Assembly: GCF_011046895.1 (NCBI RefSeq)
Contig: NZ_CP049250.1
Coordinates: 2,392,501 to 2,456,500 of the forward strand
Origin: Rhizobium rhizoryzae
GTDB taxonomy: Bacteria > Pseudomonadota > Alphaproteobacteria > Rhizobiales > Rhizobiaceae
Direction of reading: 5' to 3'
DNA: 64,000 nt
Position numbers and translations under genes: made by a program. Positions 19,333 through 28,927 of the stretch are shown here, piece by piece. The stretch's first letter is position 1, and each line of letters starts with the position of its first letter. The notes beneath the pieces are model-generated. The model was given only the letters and a program-made list of their open reading frames with translations. It had not been told where the DNA came from and made no database searches.

Positions 19333-19941
19333 ATGACCGTCATCACATCCGTCGAGCAATTGCGGGACATCTACAAGAACCCGAGCGAAGCGTCTCTCGT
19401 CAAAGTGACACAGGCGCTGACGCCGGAATATCGCCAGATGATCGAGGCATCACCTTTCGTCGCGCTGGCAACTGTCGCACCGGAAGGATTGGACTGCTCT
19501 CCGCGCGGAGACCTAGGCGGCGTTGTCCGCATTCAGGACAATCGAACGATCCTGCTTCCGGACTGGAGAGGCAATAATCGTGTCGACTCGCTTGAGAATA
19601 TAGTTCGCGACCCGCGTGTTGCGCTGATGTTTCTCATTCCGGGATCCACCAGCGTGATGCGCATCAACGGTCGGGCTGTGGTTTCCATCGAGCCTGAACT
19701 GCTGCAGAGCTTTGAGATGGATGGGTATCATCCGCGCAGTGTCACCATTGTTACCATCGTGGAGGTGTATTTCCAGTGCGCGCGTGCAGTCATGCGTGCC
19801 GAGCTTTGGAACCCGGACAGATTTGCCGACCCGCAGACACTGCCAACTCCCGGGCAGATGCTGAAGGGAGCGAAGGCGGATTTCGATCAACAGACCTATG
19901 ACAGGGAATGGCCTGAACGCGCAAAAGCGACCATGTGGTGA
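19333..19941 (+). CDS. Pyridoxamine 5'-phosphate oxidase-family FMN protein
   Basis: 202 residues. The PPOX split-barrel is indicated by ASPFVALATVAPEGLDCSPR, RTILLPDWRGNNRVDSLENI and a C-terminal PTPGQM. It resembles the MSMEG_1061-type uncharacterised FMN-dependent flavoproteins rather than PdxH. The start was chosen at 19333 because GGGAGGAACAC lies directly upstream. It is convergent with the GGDEF gene, 33 bp apart. Confidence 0.8.
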   Translation: MTVITSVEQLRDIYKNPSEASLVKVTQALTPEYRQMIEASPFVALATVAPEGLDCSPRGDLGGVVRIQDNRTILLPDWRGNNRVDSLENIVRDPRVALMFLIPGSTSVMRINGRAVVSIEPELLQSFEMDGYHPRSVTIVTIVEVYFQCARAVMRAELWNPDRFADPQTLPTPGQMLKGAKADFDQQTYDREWPERAKATMW

Positions 19942-19974
19942 TGGTCGCTTACGGCGCAGGCGATCTATGCCGGA

Positions 19975-21045
19975 TTACTTCTTGTAGATCAGCCAGCTCT
20001 TGCCGCCATAGTCCTTGCGCATGCCGTCCTCGAAGAGCATCAGGCGGTTGCGGCCGGCATTCTTGGCGCAATACAGAGCCGTATCGGATTTGACGTAGAG
20101 ATCACCGGCGTCATCGGCCTGCGATGCCATGGCAACGCCGATCGAAATCGTGATCGGTCCATAATCCATGCCCGTGCGTGAATTGCGGAATGGCCTTGTT
20201 TCGAGCGCCTTGCGCAGACGCTCGCAGATGGCCATCACTTCTTCGGTCGTATTGCCCTCGATGATCAGAGCAAATTCCTCGCCGCCGGTTCGGGCTACGA
20301 AAACATCCTTGCGGACGCTTGATCTGAGGACGGCAGCAACGGATGCAAGGATCTTGTCACCCACCGGATGGCCGTAGGCATCGTTGAATTTCTTGAAATG
20401 GTCGATATCGGCCAGCACGAGCGCCGTGACGGGCAATTGCATGCTATCGTCGTAAAGCGTCGCCAGCTTCTCGTCGAAGGCGCGGCGGTTCGAGAGACGG
20501 GTCAGCGAATCCGTGTTCGCAATGCGCTTGTACTCGTCCAGTTCCTTACGAACCTGATCCACTTCCTGGCTGCGTTGAACCACGCCTTCAACCGTTTTCT
20601 CACCCTGTGCAAGGGTGTCGCCGGTCGCCTTGCTCAGGAGAGATATGGCGTTGCGCAGCAGGTCTGCGGAGAAATTGTTCTTCGCGTTGATGGTCGTGGC
20701 AGTTTCATCCAGCAGACGATTGTAGCTTTCGAGCGAGGTCTGTTCCCGGCGCAAGAGGCTGAGCAGCGCATCGAGCTCTTCCACCAGCCTGCCGTGGGCT
20801 TTCTCCATCATCGAAGCCTGACCGGTTCCAATGAATGTTGCGGCAAGCTCGTCGAGTTCTTCCTGGCGAGGCCGGTTCCCCAGCAGCGAGAGTTCCCGGG
20901 TCAACGCCGGGTTCGTGCCTATGTAGGCCTCGTAGAAGAGCTGGTAGTTCCGCGGGATGGGAGAGACATTCATTACACGCATGGCGTGTATGATCTGTCC
21001 GGCCACATCGGCGGCTTGCGCCTTCTGCGCAGCTGCCGTCGTCAT
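19975..21045 (-). CDS. GGDEF-domain diguanylate cyclase
   Basis: 356 residues, without membrane segments. Residues 1-180 are helical, with no recognised sensor domain. About 185-340 is a GGDEF domain starting ANTDSLTRLSNRRAFDE, with an intact active site GGEEF. At the inhibitory-site position, five residues before GGEEF, it reads RKDV rather than RxxD, so product inhibition may be altered. It should make cyclic di-GMP. A GGAGCAGAGCA ribosome-binding site precedes the ATG. Confidence 0.9.
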   Translation of the reverse strand: MTTAAAQKAQAADVAGQIIHAMRVMNVSPIPRNYQLFYEAYIGTNPALTRELSLLGNRPRQEELDELAATFIGTGQASMMEKAHGRLVEELDALLSLLRREQTSLESYNRLLDETATTINAKNNFSADLLRNAISLLSKATGDTLAQGEKTVEGVVQRSQEVDQVRKELDEYKRIANTDSLTRLSNRRAFDEKLATLYDDSMQLPVTALVLADIDHFKKFNDAYGHPVGDKILASVAAVLRSSVRKDVFVARTGGEEFALIIEGNTTEEVMAICERLRKALETRPFRNSRTGMDYGPITISIGVAMASQADDAGDLYVKSDTALYCAKNAGRNRLMLFEDGMRKDYGGKSWLIYKK

Positions 21046-21249
21046 TGCTCTGCTCCGGTCATCGATTTGAGACTGATGGTAATGGTTATTCGCAATTTAT
21101 TGGAAAAGCATTAATGTCGGAGCGCCTAGCGCGCTAAAATACCATTGCAATTAAACAATTACAGAGAGGCCGCGAAGTCGGGCTTGATTATAGTCAAGTG
21201 TCAGCGCGGTTGTTCGTCCAGTGATGAGCGCAACCCTTATGCTGCAGAT

Positions 21250-21299
21250 CCCTGACGCAAGGGAAGAATAGAAATTCTATCCAGTCACATGCGTCAGGG
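21250..21299 (-). terminator. Long inverted repeat between the GGDEF and fumC genes
   Basis: CCCTGACGCA (21250-21259) and TGCGTCAGGG (21290-21299) are perfect 10 bp arms; a second small hairpin (GAATAGAAATTCTAT) sits inside. It lies just beyond the fumC stop on the minus strand. No T-run follows, so it may be a transcript 3'-end stabiliser or an operator for fumC's downstream side rather than a classic terminator. Confidence 0.45.
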
Positions 21300-21308
21300 A
21301 ACAGCTTC

Positions 21309-22697
21309 TTACTTTGGTCCGATCATGTTTTCAGGGCGGACATACTGGTCGAATTCCTCGTTCGTGAGGTATCCGCCGCCGACTGCCTCTTCACGCAGGG
21401 TCGTGCCGTTCTTGTGCGCGGTCTTGGCGATCTTGGCGCAGGCATCATAGCCCAGCTTGCCGTTCAGAGCCGTGACCAGCATCAGCGAGTTTTCGACGCC
21501 GCGCTTGATGTTGTCTTCGCGCGCCTCGATGCCGACAACGCAGTTATCCGTGAAGGAAACCGCTGCATCTGCCAGAAGCTGGACGGACTGCAGGAAGTTG
21601 TAGGCCATCATGGGGTTGAACACGTTGAGTTCGAAATGGCCCTGGCTGCCAGCGAAGGTGATGGCCGCTTGATTGCCGAAGATATGCGCGCAGACCTGCG
21701 TCAAGGCTTCCGACTGGGTCGGGTTGACCTTGCCCGGCATGATGGACGAGCCCGGCTCGTTTTCCGGCAGGGCCAGTTCACCGAGGCCGGCACGGGGGCC
21801 GGAGCCGAGGAAGCGGATGTCATTTGCGATCTTGAACAGAGCAGCGGCTGCGGCATTGATGGCGCCGTGAGCGAAGACCATGGCATCATGCGCCGCCAGT
21901 GCCTCGAACTTGTTCGGCGCGGTGACGAAGGGCAGGCCGGTAATCGCGGCGATCTCTTCGGCAACCTTTTCGGCAAAGCCGACCGGCGCATTGAGACCCG
22001 TGCCTACGGCTGTGCCGCCCTGCGCCAGTTCATAGAGGCCCGACAGGGAGACTTCGATCCGCTTGATGGCGGAAGCCACCTGCGCGGTGTAACCGCCAAA
22101 CTCCTGACCCAGCGTCAGGGGCGTTGCGTCCTGCGTGTGCGTGCGGCCGATCTTGATGATATGCGCGAAGGCTTTCGACTTCGCATCCAGCGCCGCATGC
22201 AGGTGCTTGAGGCTTGGAATGAGATGGCGAACGATCTGTTCTGCGCAGGCGATGTGCATGGCCGTCGGATAGGTGTCGTTCGACGACTGGCTCATGTTGA
22301 CATGATCGTTCGGGTGAACAGGCTTCTTGGAGCCCATGACGCCGCCGAGCATTTCGATTGCCCGGTTCGAGATAACCTCGTTGGCATTCATGTTCGACTG
22401 CGTGCCGGAGCCGGTCTGCCAGACGACAAGCGGGAAGTGATCATTCAGCTTGCCGTCGATGACTTCCTGCGCGGCGGCGATGATGGTTTCGCCGATCTTC
22501 GCATCCAGGCCGCCGAGGGCCATGTTGGCGCGCGCCGCAGCCTGCTTGACGATACCAAGCGCACGGATGACGGAGAGGGGTTGCTTTTCCCAACCGATCT
22601 TGAAGTTTCCAAGCGAGCGTTGCGCCTGAGCGCCCCAATAGCGGTCGCTGGCAACTTCAATCGGGCCAAATGTATCGGTTTCGGTGCGCGTAGTCAT
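21309..22697 (-). CDS. fumC: Class II fumarate hydratase
   Basis: 462 residues. It interconverts fumarate and malate in the TCA cycle without an Fe-S cluster. The superfamily signature [16 protein letters not shown] is intact, as are [14 protein letters not shown] and the [14 protein letters not shown] substrate loop. The start [15 protein letters not shown] is typical of FumC; upstream in-frame codons have no family similarity. A GAGGCTTTAAG ribosome-binding site precedes the ATG. Confidence 0.95.
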   Translation of the reverse strand: MTTRTETDTFGPIEVASDRYWGAQAQRSLGNFKIGWEKQPLSVIRALGIVKQAAARANMALGGLDAKIGETIIAAAQEVIDGKLNDHFPLVVWQTGSGTQSNMNANEVISNRAIEMLGGVMGSKKPVHPNDHVNMSQSSNDTYPTAMHIACAEQIVRHLIPSLKHLHAALDAKSKAFAHIIKIGRTHTQDATPLTLGQEFGGYTAQVASAIKRIEVSLSGLYELAQGGTAVGTGLNAPVGFAEKVAEEIAAITGLPFVTAPNKFEALAAHDAMVFAHGAINAAAAALFKIANDIRFLGSGPRAGLGELALPENEPGSSIMPGKVNPTQSEALTQVCAHIFGNQAAITFAGSQGHFELNVFNPMMAYNFLQSVQLLADAAVSFTDNCVVGIEAREDNIKRGVENSLMLVTALNGKLGYDACAKIAKTAHKNGTTLREEAVGGGYLTNEEFDQYVRPENMIGPK

Positions 22698-23111
22698 CTT
22701 AAAGCCTCTGCGTGACACGGACGTAAACTGGTTTGCTCGGCTGCACCTATGCGGTGTCGGTTTCCGATGCAAGGTCGGGCGCGGGCATTACTATACGTTT
22801 GTTTTGCGACTGCAAGCACTGCGAAGGTTGATGAGGAGAGGCTAAATTGAGGGTTGGTCGCGTGTTTTTAATGACACGCCAAGGATTTATATTGAGCCCG
22901 ATCAAGCGCCTGTGAACCGTCTTGATGCCTCTTCAAGCAAGTTATCAGTAAAAAATTAACCAATGATTTCTTAAAGTTCCGGCAACGATCGCGAGCAGGA
23001 TCAGCGCTCTTTCACCGGTCAGGCATCGCTTTTCGTTTACTTTTCACAGCGCTCACGACCAGCTATTCAGGCGCAAAGGCTCACAAGGCCCGCTGATTCA
23101 AGGCCCTCAAC
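22698..23111. other. Intergenic region between fumC and the L,D-transpeptidase gene
   Basis: A 414 bp divergent gap. AT-rich stretches at 22790-22880 and 22945-22975 (AAAAAATTAACCAATG) are plausible promoter areas. I find no gene, no tRNA and no convincing hairpin. Confidence 0.4.
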
Positions 23112-25097
23112 GTGACGGGGATGACGTTGCCGCACGCATACACAAAGACTTCTCTCGCAATCGCCCTGCTTTCCGGCATTGCTTCCTCTGCCATCGGCGC
23201 AGGTACGGCCAACGCCTTGACCCTTATGGACATGCTGCGCGGCGAGAAGCGCCAAAGCGTTCAGGAGCAGGTTGAAGGTCGCGTGCCGACGAGTGTGCAG
23301 CCACCCATCAGCCAGCGTGCGATTGATCTCAGCGATCCGGAGCCACTGCCGAAAGTTTCGGCCCCGAAATATTTCACCTACAAGGCAGACGCCTTCCGCG
23401 CCGTGAAGACCGCTGGTTTCGCGACTGCGTCGGCCACGGATGCCAGCCGTTTCCTTGCGCAGGCAAAGGTTTCCGCGCCGAGTGATGTCGCGAACGCGGT
23501 CGAAGCCTTCTACGCCAAGAACGCCGCTCTCCTCTGGGTAGACAAGGAAGATGTGAGCGAACGCGCCCGTGCGGTAATAGCGCTGATGGAAAAGGCTGGC
23601 GATTACGGTCTGAACCCGGCTGATTATCGCATTCCGGTGCCGACTTTCGTGACATCCAGCGTGTCCGATGCCCAGAAGCCTGTTGAAGCACCGGCGGTTA
23701 CGCCTGTATCGGCCGATGCTTCTTCCGTACCCACTCCCGCTGCGGAGAGTCCTGCTGCCACGGCGGTCAAGCCTGCTGTCGCTCAGGCTCCAGATGAGCA
23801 TCAGAAGGAACTGATGCAGTTCGAGCTGGCGCTGTCTGCCAAGGCTGTGCTGTTTGCGCAGGATATGGCACGTGGCCGGATCGACCCGAACCGGATCTCG
23901 GAATATCACGACCTGAAGCGACGCGACGTCAACCTTTCCTCCATTCTGCCAGGGCTGCAGAGTGCTGCAGATGCAAGCGTCTATCTGGACGGCATGGCGC
24001 CGAAGAGCGCGCAATTCCTGGCGCTGAAGGCGGAGCTTGCCAAGGTGCGCGCCGCTGCCGGGAATGAAGCGCAAGCGGTGCAGGTGCCTGAAACACTGAA
24101 GCTGAAGCCGGGTGAAAGCAATGCTGATCTGGCCAAGGTGATTGCTGCTATCCAGCACAAGGGTTCTGATGCCTTGAAGACGCAGCATTCCGCTGTCTTT
24201 GCGTCATACCAGAATACGCCGACCTACGCGCCGGAGCTGGTGGAGGTCGTCAAGAGCTTCCAGAAGGAAATCGGCCTGAAGGCCGATGGTGTCATCGGTC
24301 CGGCGACAGTGCGCGCCATGACCGGCCATACCTCCGACGACAAGATCGAGAAGCTGATCGTAGCGATGGAGCAGAGCAAATGGTTGCCGGACGATCTCGG
24401 CAGCCGCTATGTCTTCATCAACCAGCCAGCATTCCGGGTTTACTATCACCAGAACGGGCAGGAGCAGTTCTCCATGCGCGTGGTGGTGGGTTCGCCGAGC
24501 CATCAGACCTTCTTCTTCCAGGACGAAATCCAGACGGTCGAGCTCAATCCGTATTGGGGCGTCCCGCAGTCGATCATCATCAATGAGATGTTGCCGAAGC
24601 TTCGGCAGGATCCAAGCTATCTCGACCGCATGGGCTACCAGGTGGAAGTGTCTGGCAAGGCGGTCTCATCCACTGCCGTCGACTGGCGCGGATCCACGCA
24701 GGCGATTTCCGTGCGCCAGCCGCCATCGAGCGACAATGCTCTGGGCGAGTTGAAGATCCTGTTCCCGAACGCCCACGCCATCTATATGCATGACACGCCG
24801 CAGAAGAGCTTCTTCCAGCGTGACATGCGCGCGTTGAGCCACGGGTGTGTGCGTTTGGCGGAGCCCCGCAAGATGGCTGCCGCCGTGCTGGGCATTACCG
24901 AACAGGACCTGGCCGGCAAGATCGCTCAGGGCAAGAACCAGGCTATACAGGTTCCGCAGAAGTTCCCGGTCTACGTGGCTTATTTCACCGCATGGCCGAA
25001 CAAGGACGGTCACATCGAGTATTTCGATGATATCTACAAGCGTGATGTTGCTGTTGAAAAGGCCTTCGAAATCACAAGCAAGGCGCGCGGCGCCTGA
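23112..25097 (+). CDS. L,D-transpeptidase with peptidoglycan-binding domain
   Basis: 661 residues, exported: a signal peptide covers about 1-35 (AIALLSGIASSAIGAGTANA). A Pro/Ala/Val-rich linker lies near 190-235. A peptidoglycan_binding_1 domain is near 375-405 (VKSFQKEIGLKADGVIGPAT) and a YkuD catalytic domain at about 440-600 has the motif SHGCVRL, with nucleophile Cys579. This is the large YcbB (LdtD)-type architecture. Rhizobiales grow from a pole and rely heavily on L,D-crosslinks, so this is a likely wall-crosslinking enzyme. Starts: GTG 23112 or ATG 23121. Confidence 0.88.
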   Translation: MTGMTLPHAYTKTSLAIALLSGIASSAIGAGTANALTLMDMLRGEKRQSVQEQVEGRVPTSVQPPISQRAIDLSDPEPLPKVSAPKYFTYKADAFRAVKTAGFATASATDASRFLAQAKVSAPSDVANAVEAFYAKNAALLWVDKEDVSERARAVIALMEKAGDYGLNPADYRIPVPTFVTSSVSDAQKPVEAPAVTPVSADASSVPTPAAESPAATAVKPAVAQAPDEHQKELMQFELALSAKAVLFAQDMARGRIDPNRISEYHDLKRRDVNLSSILPGLQSAADASVYLDGMAPKSAQFLALKAELAKVRAAAGNEAQAVQVPETLKLKPGESNADLAKVIAAIQHKGSDALKTQHSAVFASYQNTPTYAPELVEVVKSFQKEIGLKADGVIGPATVRAMTGHTSDDKIEKLIVAMEQSKWLPDDLGSRYVFINQPAFRVYYHQNGQEQFSMRVVVGSPSHQTFFFQDEIQTVELNPYWGVPQSIIINEMLPKLRQDPSYLDRMGYQVEVSGKAVSSTAVDWRGSTQAISVRQPPSSDNALGELKILFPNAHAIYMHDTPQKSFFQRDMRALSHGCVRLAEPRKMAAAVLGITEQDLAGKIAQGKNQAIQVPQKFPVYVAYFTAWPNKDGHIEYFDDIYKRDVAVEKAFEITSKARGA

Positions 25098-25123
25098 TTT
25101 CCGAATGCTGATGTAAGCATAGG

Positions 25124-25150
25124 GGCCAGCCTTCATAGGGCTGGCCTTTT
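25124..25150 (+). terminator. Rho-independent terminator after the L,D-transpeptidase gene
   Basis: GGCCAGCC (25124-25131) pairs with GGCTGGCC (25139-25146) and is followed by TTTT. It separates the gene from convergent gph. Confidence 0.85.
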
Positions 25151-25154
25151 CCGT

Positions 25155-25859
25155 TCAGGCAGTGACCGGGAACGGGGCGCGATGGCTTGCGGCGAGCGTT
25201 TCCTGCACCAACTCGACGGTCAGTTCGTCGAAATGGCTGATGATGCGTGTGGGGTTCAGATCGGCGATCGGCACATCGGAATAGCCGAATGTTACGCCAA
25301 GCGATGCGACCGAGGCATTGTGGGCCGCCTGGATGTCGTTGACGCTGTCGCCGACCAGTATGCTTTTGGCAGGATCGCCGCCTGCCAGTCTGATCGTTTC
25401 GAGCAGATGCCGCCCATCCGGTTTGCGGAACGCGAAGGTATCTCCCCCAGTGATGACTGCCATTCGGTCCGCGAGGCCCAGCTTCCGCAGAAGGGGCACT
25501 GCCAGCTGTTCTGCCTTGTTCGTGCAGACAGCAACGCGGCAGCCATCACGTTCCAATCGGTCCAGGCTTGCCTCAAGACCGGCGAAAGGCCTGCTTAGTC
25601 CTGGCATATGCGCCTTGTAGTGATCGATGAAGCGATCAAACAGCGGGTCGACTTCCTGATCCGACAGCGGATATCCGCGCAGGTCAAATGCACGCCGGAT
25701 CATGACCCGTGCTCCTTGTCCGACCAGATGCGTCAGATCATCGAAACTGACAGGTTCCAGATCGCGTGCTGCGATGGTGTGGTTGAGGCTTTCGATCAGA
25801 TCGGGCGCAGTGTCGATCATCGTGCCGTCGAGATCGAAAACAACAAGGGTAGCAGTCAA
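25155..25859 (-). CDS. gph: Phosphoglycolate phosphatase-like HAD hydrolase
   Basis: 234 residues from TTG 25857-25859, which follows GGAAGG at the proper distance; an ATG 15 codons upstream is an alternative. The HAD nucleophile motif VFDLDGTMIDTAPDL, motif III lysine region (CTNKAEQLAVPLLRKLGL) and motif IV VGDSVNDIQAAHNA are all present, with the Gph-type alpha-helical cap. It should dephosphorylate 2-phosphoglycolate, for example from DNA repair or photorespiratory-type side reactions. It is divergent from rpiA. Confidence 0.85.
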   Translation of the reverse strand: MTATLVVFDLDGTMIDTAPDLIESLNHTIAARDLEPVSFDDLTHLVGQGARVMIRRAFDLRGYPLSDQEVDPLFDRFIDHYKAHMPGLSRPFAGLEASLDRLERDGCRVAVCTNKAEQLAVPLLRKLGLADRMAVITGGDTFAFRKPDGRHLLETIRLAGGDPAKSILVGDSVNDIQAAHNASVASLGVTFGYSDVPIADLNPTRIISHFDELTVELVQETLAASHRAPFPVTA

Positions 25860-26073
25860 AATCAAACCTTCCGAAGCAGAGAATGGGGGTGTCGCCAAGT
25901 CCATGGGTGGCGCGAGATTATGGATCGTGAGCAAGAATTGCAAATGGAGAGGAGAGAGTGTGCCTTTGTATTCTGGTCTTCGAATAGTCTCCAAGAAGCA
26001 GAAACTGGGACTTTTGTTTATCAGGCTGGCCGTGTAAACAGCACACAACGAAACAGATGGGAGCTTGCGGCGG

Positions 26074-26769
26074 ATGGACGCCCGGGAAATGAAAATCAAG
26101 GCAGCCGAGGCTGCGCTCCAGCATGTTGAAGACGGGATGCGTCTTGGAATCGGCACCGGATCGACGGCGGAAGAATTTGTTCGACTGCTTGCGGAAAAGG
26201 TGTCGGGCGGCCTGCGGGTTCAGGGTGTACCAACATCGGAGCGAACCGCGCGCCTCTGCCTGGAGCTTGGAGTTCCACTCAAATCCCTGGATGAACTTCC
26301 CGAGCTGGATCTGACCATTGACGGTGCCGACGAAGTCGACGGCGCGCTGCGTCTGGTCAAGGGCGGCGGCGGCGCCTTGTTGCGCGAAAAGATCGTCGCG
26401 TCTGCGTCGAGCCGGATGATTGTCATTGCGGATGAAAGCAAGGTCGTGGAAACTCTCGGCAAATTTCCATTGCCGATCGAGGTCAATCCGTTTGGACTCG
26501 CCACAACGCGCATTGCGATCGAGAAACTGGCTTCCAAGCTTGGGCTTTCGGGCGATCTGAAGCTGAGAAAGTCGGACGATGGCGCCTTCACGACCGATGG
26601 CGGCCACCTGATTCTCGATGCTTTTTTTGGCCGTATTCCTGATGCAGAGGCATTGGCTACCCAGCTGAATTCAATACCCGGCGTCGTAGAGCACGGGCTG
26701 TTCATCAATATGGCATCGTTTGCGATCATTGCCGGACCGGCGGGTGCGCGAACGATGCAGGCGAAATAA
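26074..26769 (+). CDS. rpiA: Ribose-5-phosphate isomerase A
   Basis: 231 residues. It interconverts ribose 5-phosphate and ribulose 5-phosphate in the pentose phosphate pathway. Family motifs are [25 protein letters not shown] and [14 protein letters not shown], plus a C-terminal [10 protein letters not shown]. The ATG at 26074 ([15 protein letters not shown]) is chosen over an upstream TTG that is too close to the GGGAG ribosome-binding site. The next gene follows after 17 bp. Confidence 0.95.
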   Translation: MDAREMKIKAAEAALQHVEDGMRLGIGTGSTAEEFVRLLAEKVSGGLRVQGVPTSERTARLCLELGVPLKSLDELPELDLTIDGADEVDGALRLVKGGGGALLREKIVASASSRMIVIADESKVVETLGKFPLPIEVNPFGLATTRIAIEKLASKLGLSGDLKLRKSDDGAFTTDGGHLILDAFFGRIPDAEALATQLNSIPGVVEHGLFINMASFAIIAGPAGARTMQAK

Positions 26770-26786
26770 GACAGGAGCATTGACAC

Positions 26787-27344
26787 ATGATCAGACAAGC
26801 GGTTTTCGGCCGTACCGCCGCGCTCGCCATTCTTCTTTCCGGTGTAGCGCTGAGCGCCCCCGTCAGCGCCCAGGAAATTCCTGCCGATCATCTGAAGGCG
26901 GCACGGGATGCGATTGCAGCCCTGAATGCCACGGATCGTTTCGATGCCATTCTTCCGAATCTCGCCGAGCGCCTGAAGAACGAATACACGGTTGCTTCGC
27001 CGAACTTCCAGACGCAGATTTCAAAGACTGTCGAGGCGGAGGCCTTGGCTTTGGCTCCGCGTCGTGCCGACCTGGAAAAAGAAGTCGCGGTGACCTTCGC
27101 GAAGTCCTTCACGGTTGATGAGCTGAAGCAGATCGCTTCTTTCTACTCCTCGCCAGTTGGCAAGAAATATCTTCAGACGCTCCCGCTCGTGCAGCGCGAA
27201 ACGATGCGCGCCGCAGAAATCTGGGCGAATGGCATTTCGCGTGATCTGACTGCCAACAGCACCGCCAAGCTGCGCACCGTGATGGATGCCAACAAGGTGA
27301 AGGCTCCGACGGCAGACGCAACGGGCAACGCTCCGAAGCCCTGA
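26787..27344 (+). CDS. DUF2059 secreted protein
   Basis: 185 residues with a signal peptide ending near VSAQEIP. The C-terminal half holds FTVDELKQIASFYSSPVGKK, the hallmark of DUF2059. The family has no established function; members are periplasmic and helical. It lies 17 bp after rpiA, likely in the same transcript, and is followed by a terminator. Confidence 0.85.
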   Translation: MIRQAVFGRTAALAILLSGVALSAPVSAQEIPADHLKAARDAIAALNATDRFDAILPNLAERLKNEYTVASPNFQTQISKTVEAEALALAPRRADLEKEVAVTFAKSFTVDELKQIASFYSSPVGKKYLQTLPLVQRETMRAAEIWANGISRDLTANSTAKLRTVMDANKVKAPTADATGNAPKP

Positions 27345-27372
27345 TCTACCGCTTCCAGATGTTTATAAGATG

Positions 27373-27395
27373 AGCCCGGTTCTGCCGGGCTTTTC
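27373..27395 (+). terminator. Rho-independent terminator after the rpiA-DUF2059 unit
   Basis: AGCCCGG (27373-27379) and CCGGGCT (27385-27391) form a 7 bp stem with loop TTCTG, followed by TTTCC. It precedes gor by some 70 bp. Confidence 0.8.
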
Positions 27396-27462
27396 CTTGT
27401 GTGCCATCGCACACTATATGAAGTGCCAATCCCATTCGCCGGACAATCCACAGGAGCCTCAC

Positions 27463-28857
27463 ATGACCAGCTATGATTACGACCTCTTTGTTATCGGCGG
27501 CGGGTCAGGTGGTGTAAGATCCGGACGGCTTGCGGCCTCGATGGGCAAGAAGGTGGCGATTGCGGAAGAATACCGTTTCGGCGGCACATGTGTCATCCGC
27601 GGCTGCGTGCCGAAGAAACTATTCGTCTATGCTTCCCAATATCATGAGCACTTCGAAGATGCGGCCGGATATGGCTGGACTGTCGGTGAAAGCAGCTTCA
27701 ACTGGCAAGCGCTCATTGAAGCCAAGGACAAGGAAATTGCCCGCCTTGAAGGGCTTTATCGTCGCGGGCTCGAAAATGCCGGGGCTGAAATTCTGGATAC
27801 GCGTGCAGAACTTGTGGATGCCCATACGATCCGTCTCGTCAAGACGGACACGACCGTGACGGCAGAACGCATCGTGATTGCAACCGGCGGCACGGCAAAC
27901 CCGCACGCATCGCTGCCGGGCTCCGAATTCTGCATCACCTCCAACGAAGCCTTCCATCTGGAGGAGCTGCCGAAATCCATCCTGATCGCGGGCGGTGGCT
28001 ATATCGCTGTCGAATTCGCCAACATCTTCCATGGGCTTGGTGTTGACACGACGTTGATCTATCGCGGAAAGGAAATCCTGTCCCGCTTCGATCGCGACAT
28101 GCGTGAGGGCCTTCATAAGGCGATGGTCGACAAGGGCATCCGTATCATGCTGACAGACGTCATCGAAGAGGTCACGAAATCTCCGGCGGGCGGGCTGACA
28201 GCGCGCACCAAGGCGGGCGCCAGCGTTTCTGCCGATCAGATCATGCTCGCACTCGGCCGTGATCCGAACACTGCTGGCCTCGGTCTTGAAAACGCAGGTG
28301 TCGAAATTGATGCGCGGGGCGCCATTGTCGTGGATGCCTATTCACGCACGAATGTGCCGCATATCTTCGCGCTGGGTGATGTGACGGATCGGGTACAGCT
28401 CACTCCAGTCGCCATTCACGAAGCGATGTGCTTCATCGAGACCGAGTTCAAGAACAATCCGACCGCACCGGACCATGATCTGATCGCGACCGCCGTGTTT
28501 TCCCAGCCGGAAATCGGCACGGTCGGGCTTTCCGAAGAAGAGGCGTGCAAACGCTTCGACGAAATCGAAGTGTATCGCGCGGAGTTCCGTCCGATGAAAG
28601 CAACACTTTCCGGACGCGCCGAAAAGATGATCATGAAGCTCGTGGTCAATGCGGCAGATCGGAAGGTGGTCGGAGCGCATATCCTGGGGCACGACGCGGG
28701 TGAAATGGCGCAGCTGCTGGGCATTTCGCTCAAAGCCGGCGTGACCAAGGACGACTTCGACCGCACCATGGCGGTTCATCCGACCGCTGCCGAAGAGCTT
28801 GTGACCATGTACAAGCCGAGCTACCGCGTGAAGGGTGGAGAGCGCATCAACGGTTGA
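27463..28857 (+). CDS. gor: Glutathione-disulfide reductase
   Basis: 464 residues. This FAD enzyme reduces glutathione disulfide with NADPH. It has an N-terminal FAD motif FVIGGGSGGVRSGR, redox-active disulfide GGTCVIRGCVPKKL, a second Rossmann GGGYIAVEFANIF and the C-terminal dimer-interface HPTAAEELVTM with the catalytic His. The start MTSYDYDLFVIGGG follows CAGGAGCCTCAC; the longer frame upstream would run through the preceding terminator. It has its own promoter region. Confidence 0.94.
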   Translation: MTSYDYDLFVIGGGSGGVRSGRLAASMGKKVAIAEEYRFGGTCVIRGCVPKKLFVYASQYHEHFEDAAGYGWTVGESSFNWQALIEAKDKEIARLEGLYRRGLENAGAEILDTRAELVDAHTIRLVKTDTTVTAERIVIATGGTANPHASLPGSEFCITSNEAFHLEELPKSILIAGGGYIAVEFANIFHGLGVDTTLIYRGKEILSRFDRDMREGLHKAMVDKGIRIMLTDVIEEVTKSPAGGLTARTKAGASVSADQIMLALGRDPNTAGLGLENAGVEIDARGAIVVDAYSRTNVPHIFALGDVTDRVQLTPVAIHEAMCFIETEFKNNPTAPDHDLIATAVFSQPEIGTVGLSEEEACKRFDEIEVYRAEFRPMKATLSGRAEKMIMKLVVNAADRKVVGAHILGHDAGEMAQLLGISLKAGVTKDDFDRTMAVHPTAAEELVTMYKPSYRVKGGERING

Positions 28858-28882
28858 TGCGTTCGCTTTGCTTGATTTTTAG

Positions 28883-28908
28883 GAAGCGCGAGCCAGGGCT
28901 CGCGCTTC
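28883..28908. terminator. Perfect 12 bp hairpin between convergent gor and the TadG-like gene
   Basis: GAAGCGCGAGCC (28883-28894) pairs with GGCTCGCGCTTC (28897-28908). Neither side has a proper T-run, but the position between convergent stops suggests a bidirectional transcription end or mRNA-stabilising structure. Confidence 0.6.
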
Positions 28909-28927
28909 GATATTCCCAATATGGCAC

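Noticed and set aside
21414..22715. 433-codon open frame on the plus strand
   Set aside because: Antisense to fumC; no start signal and no domain.
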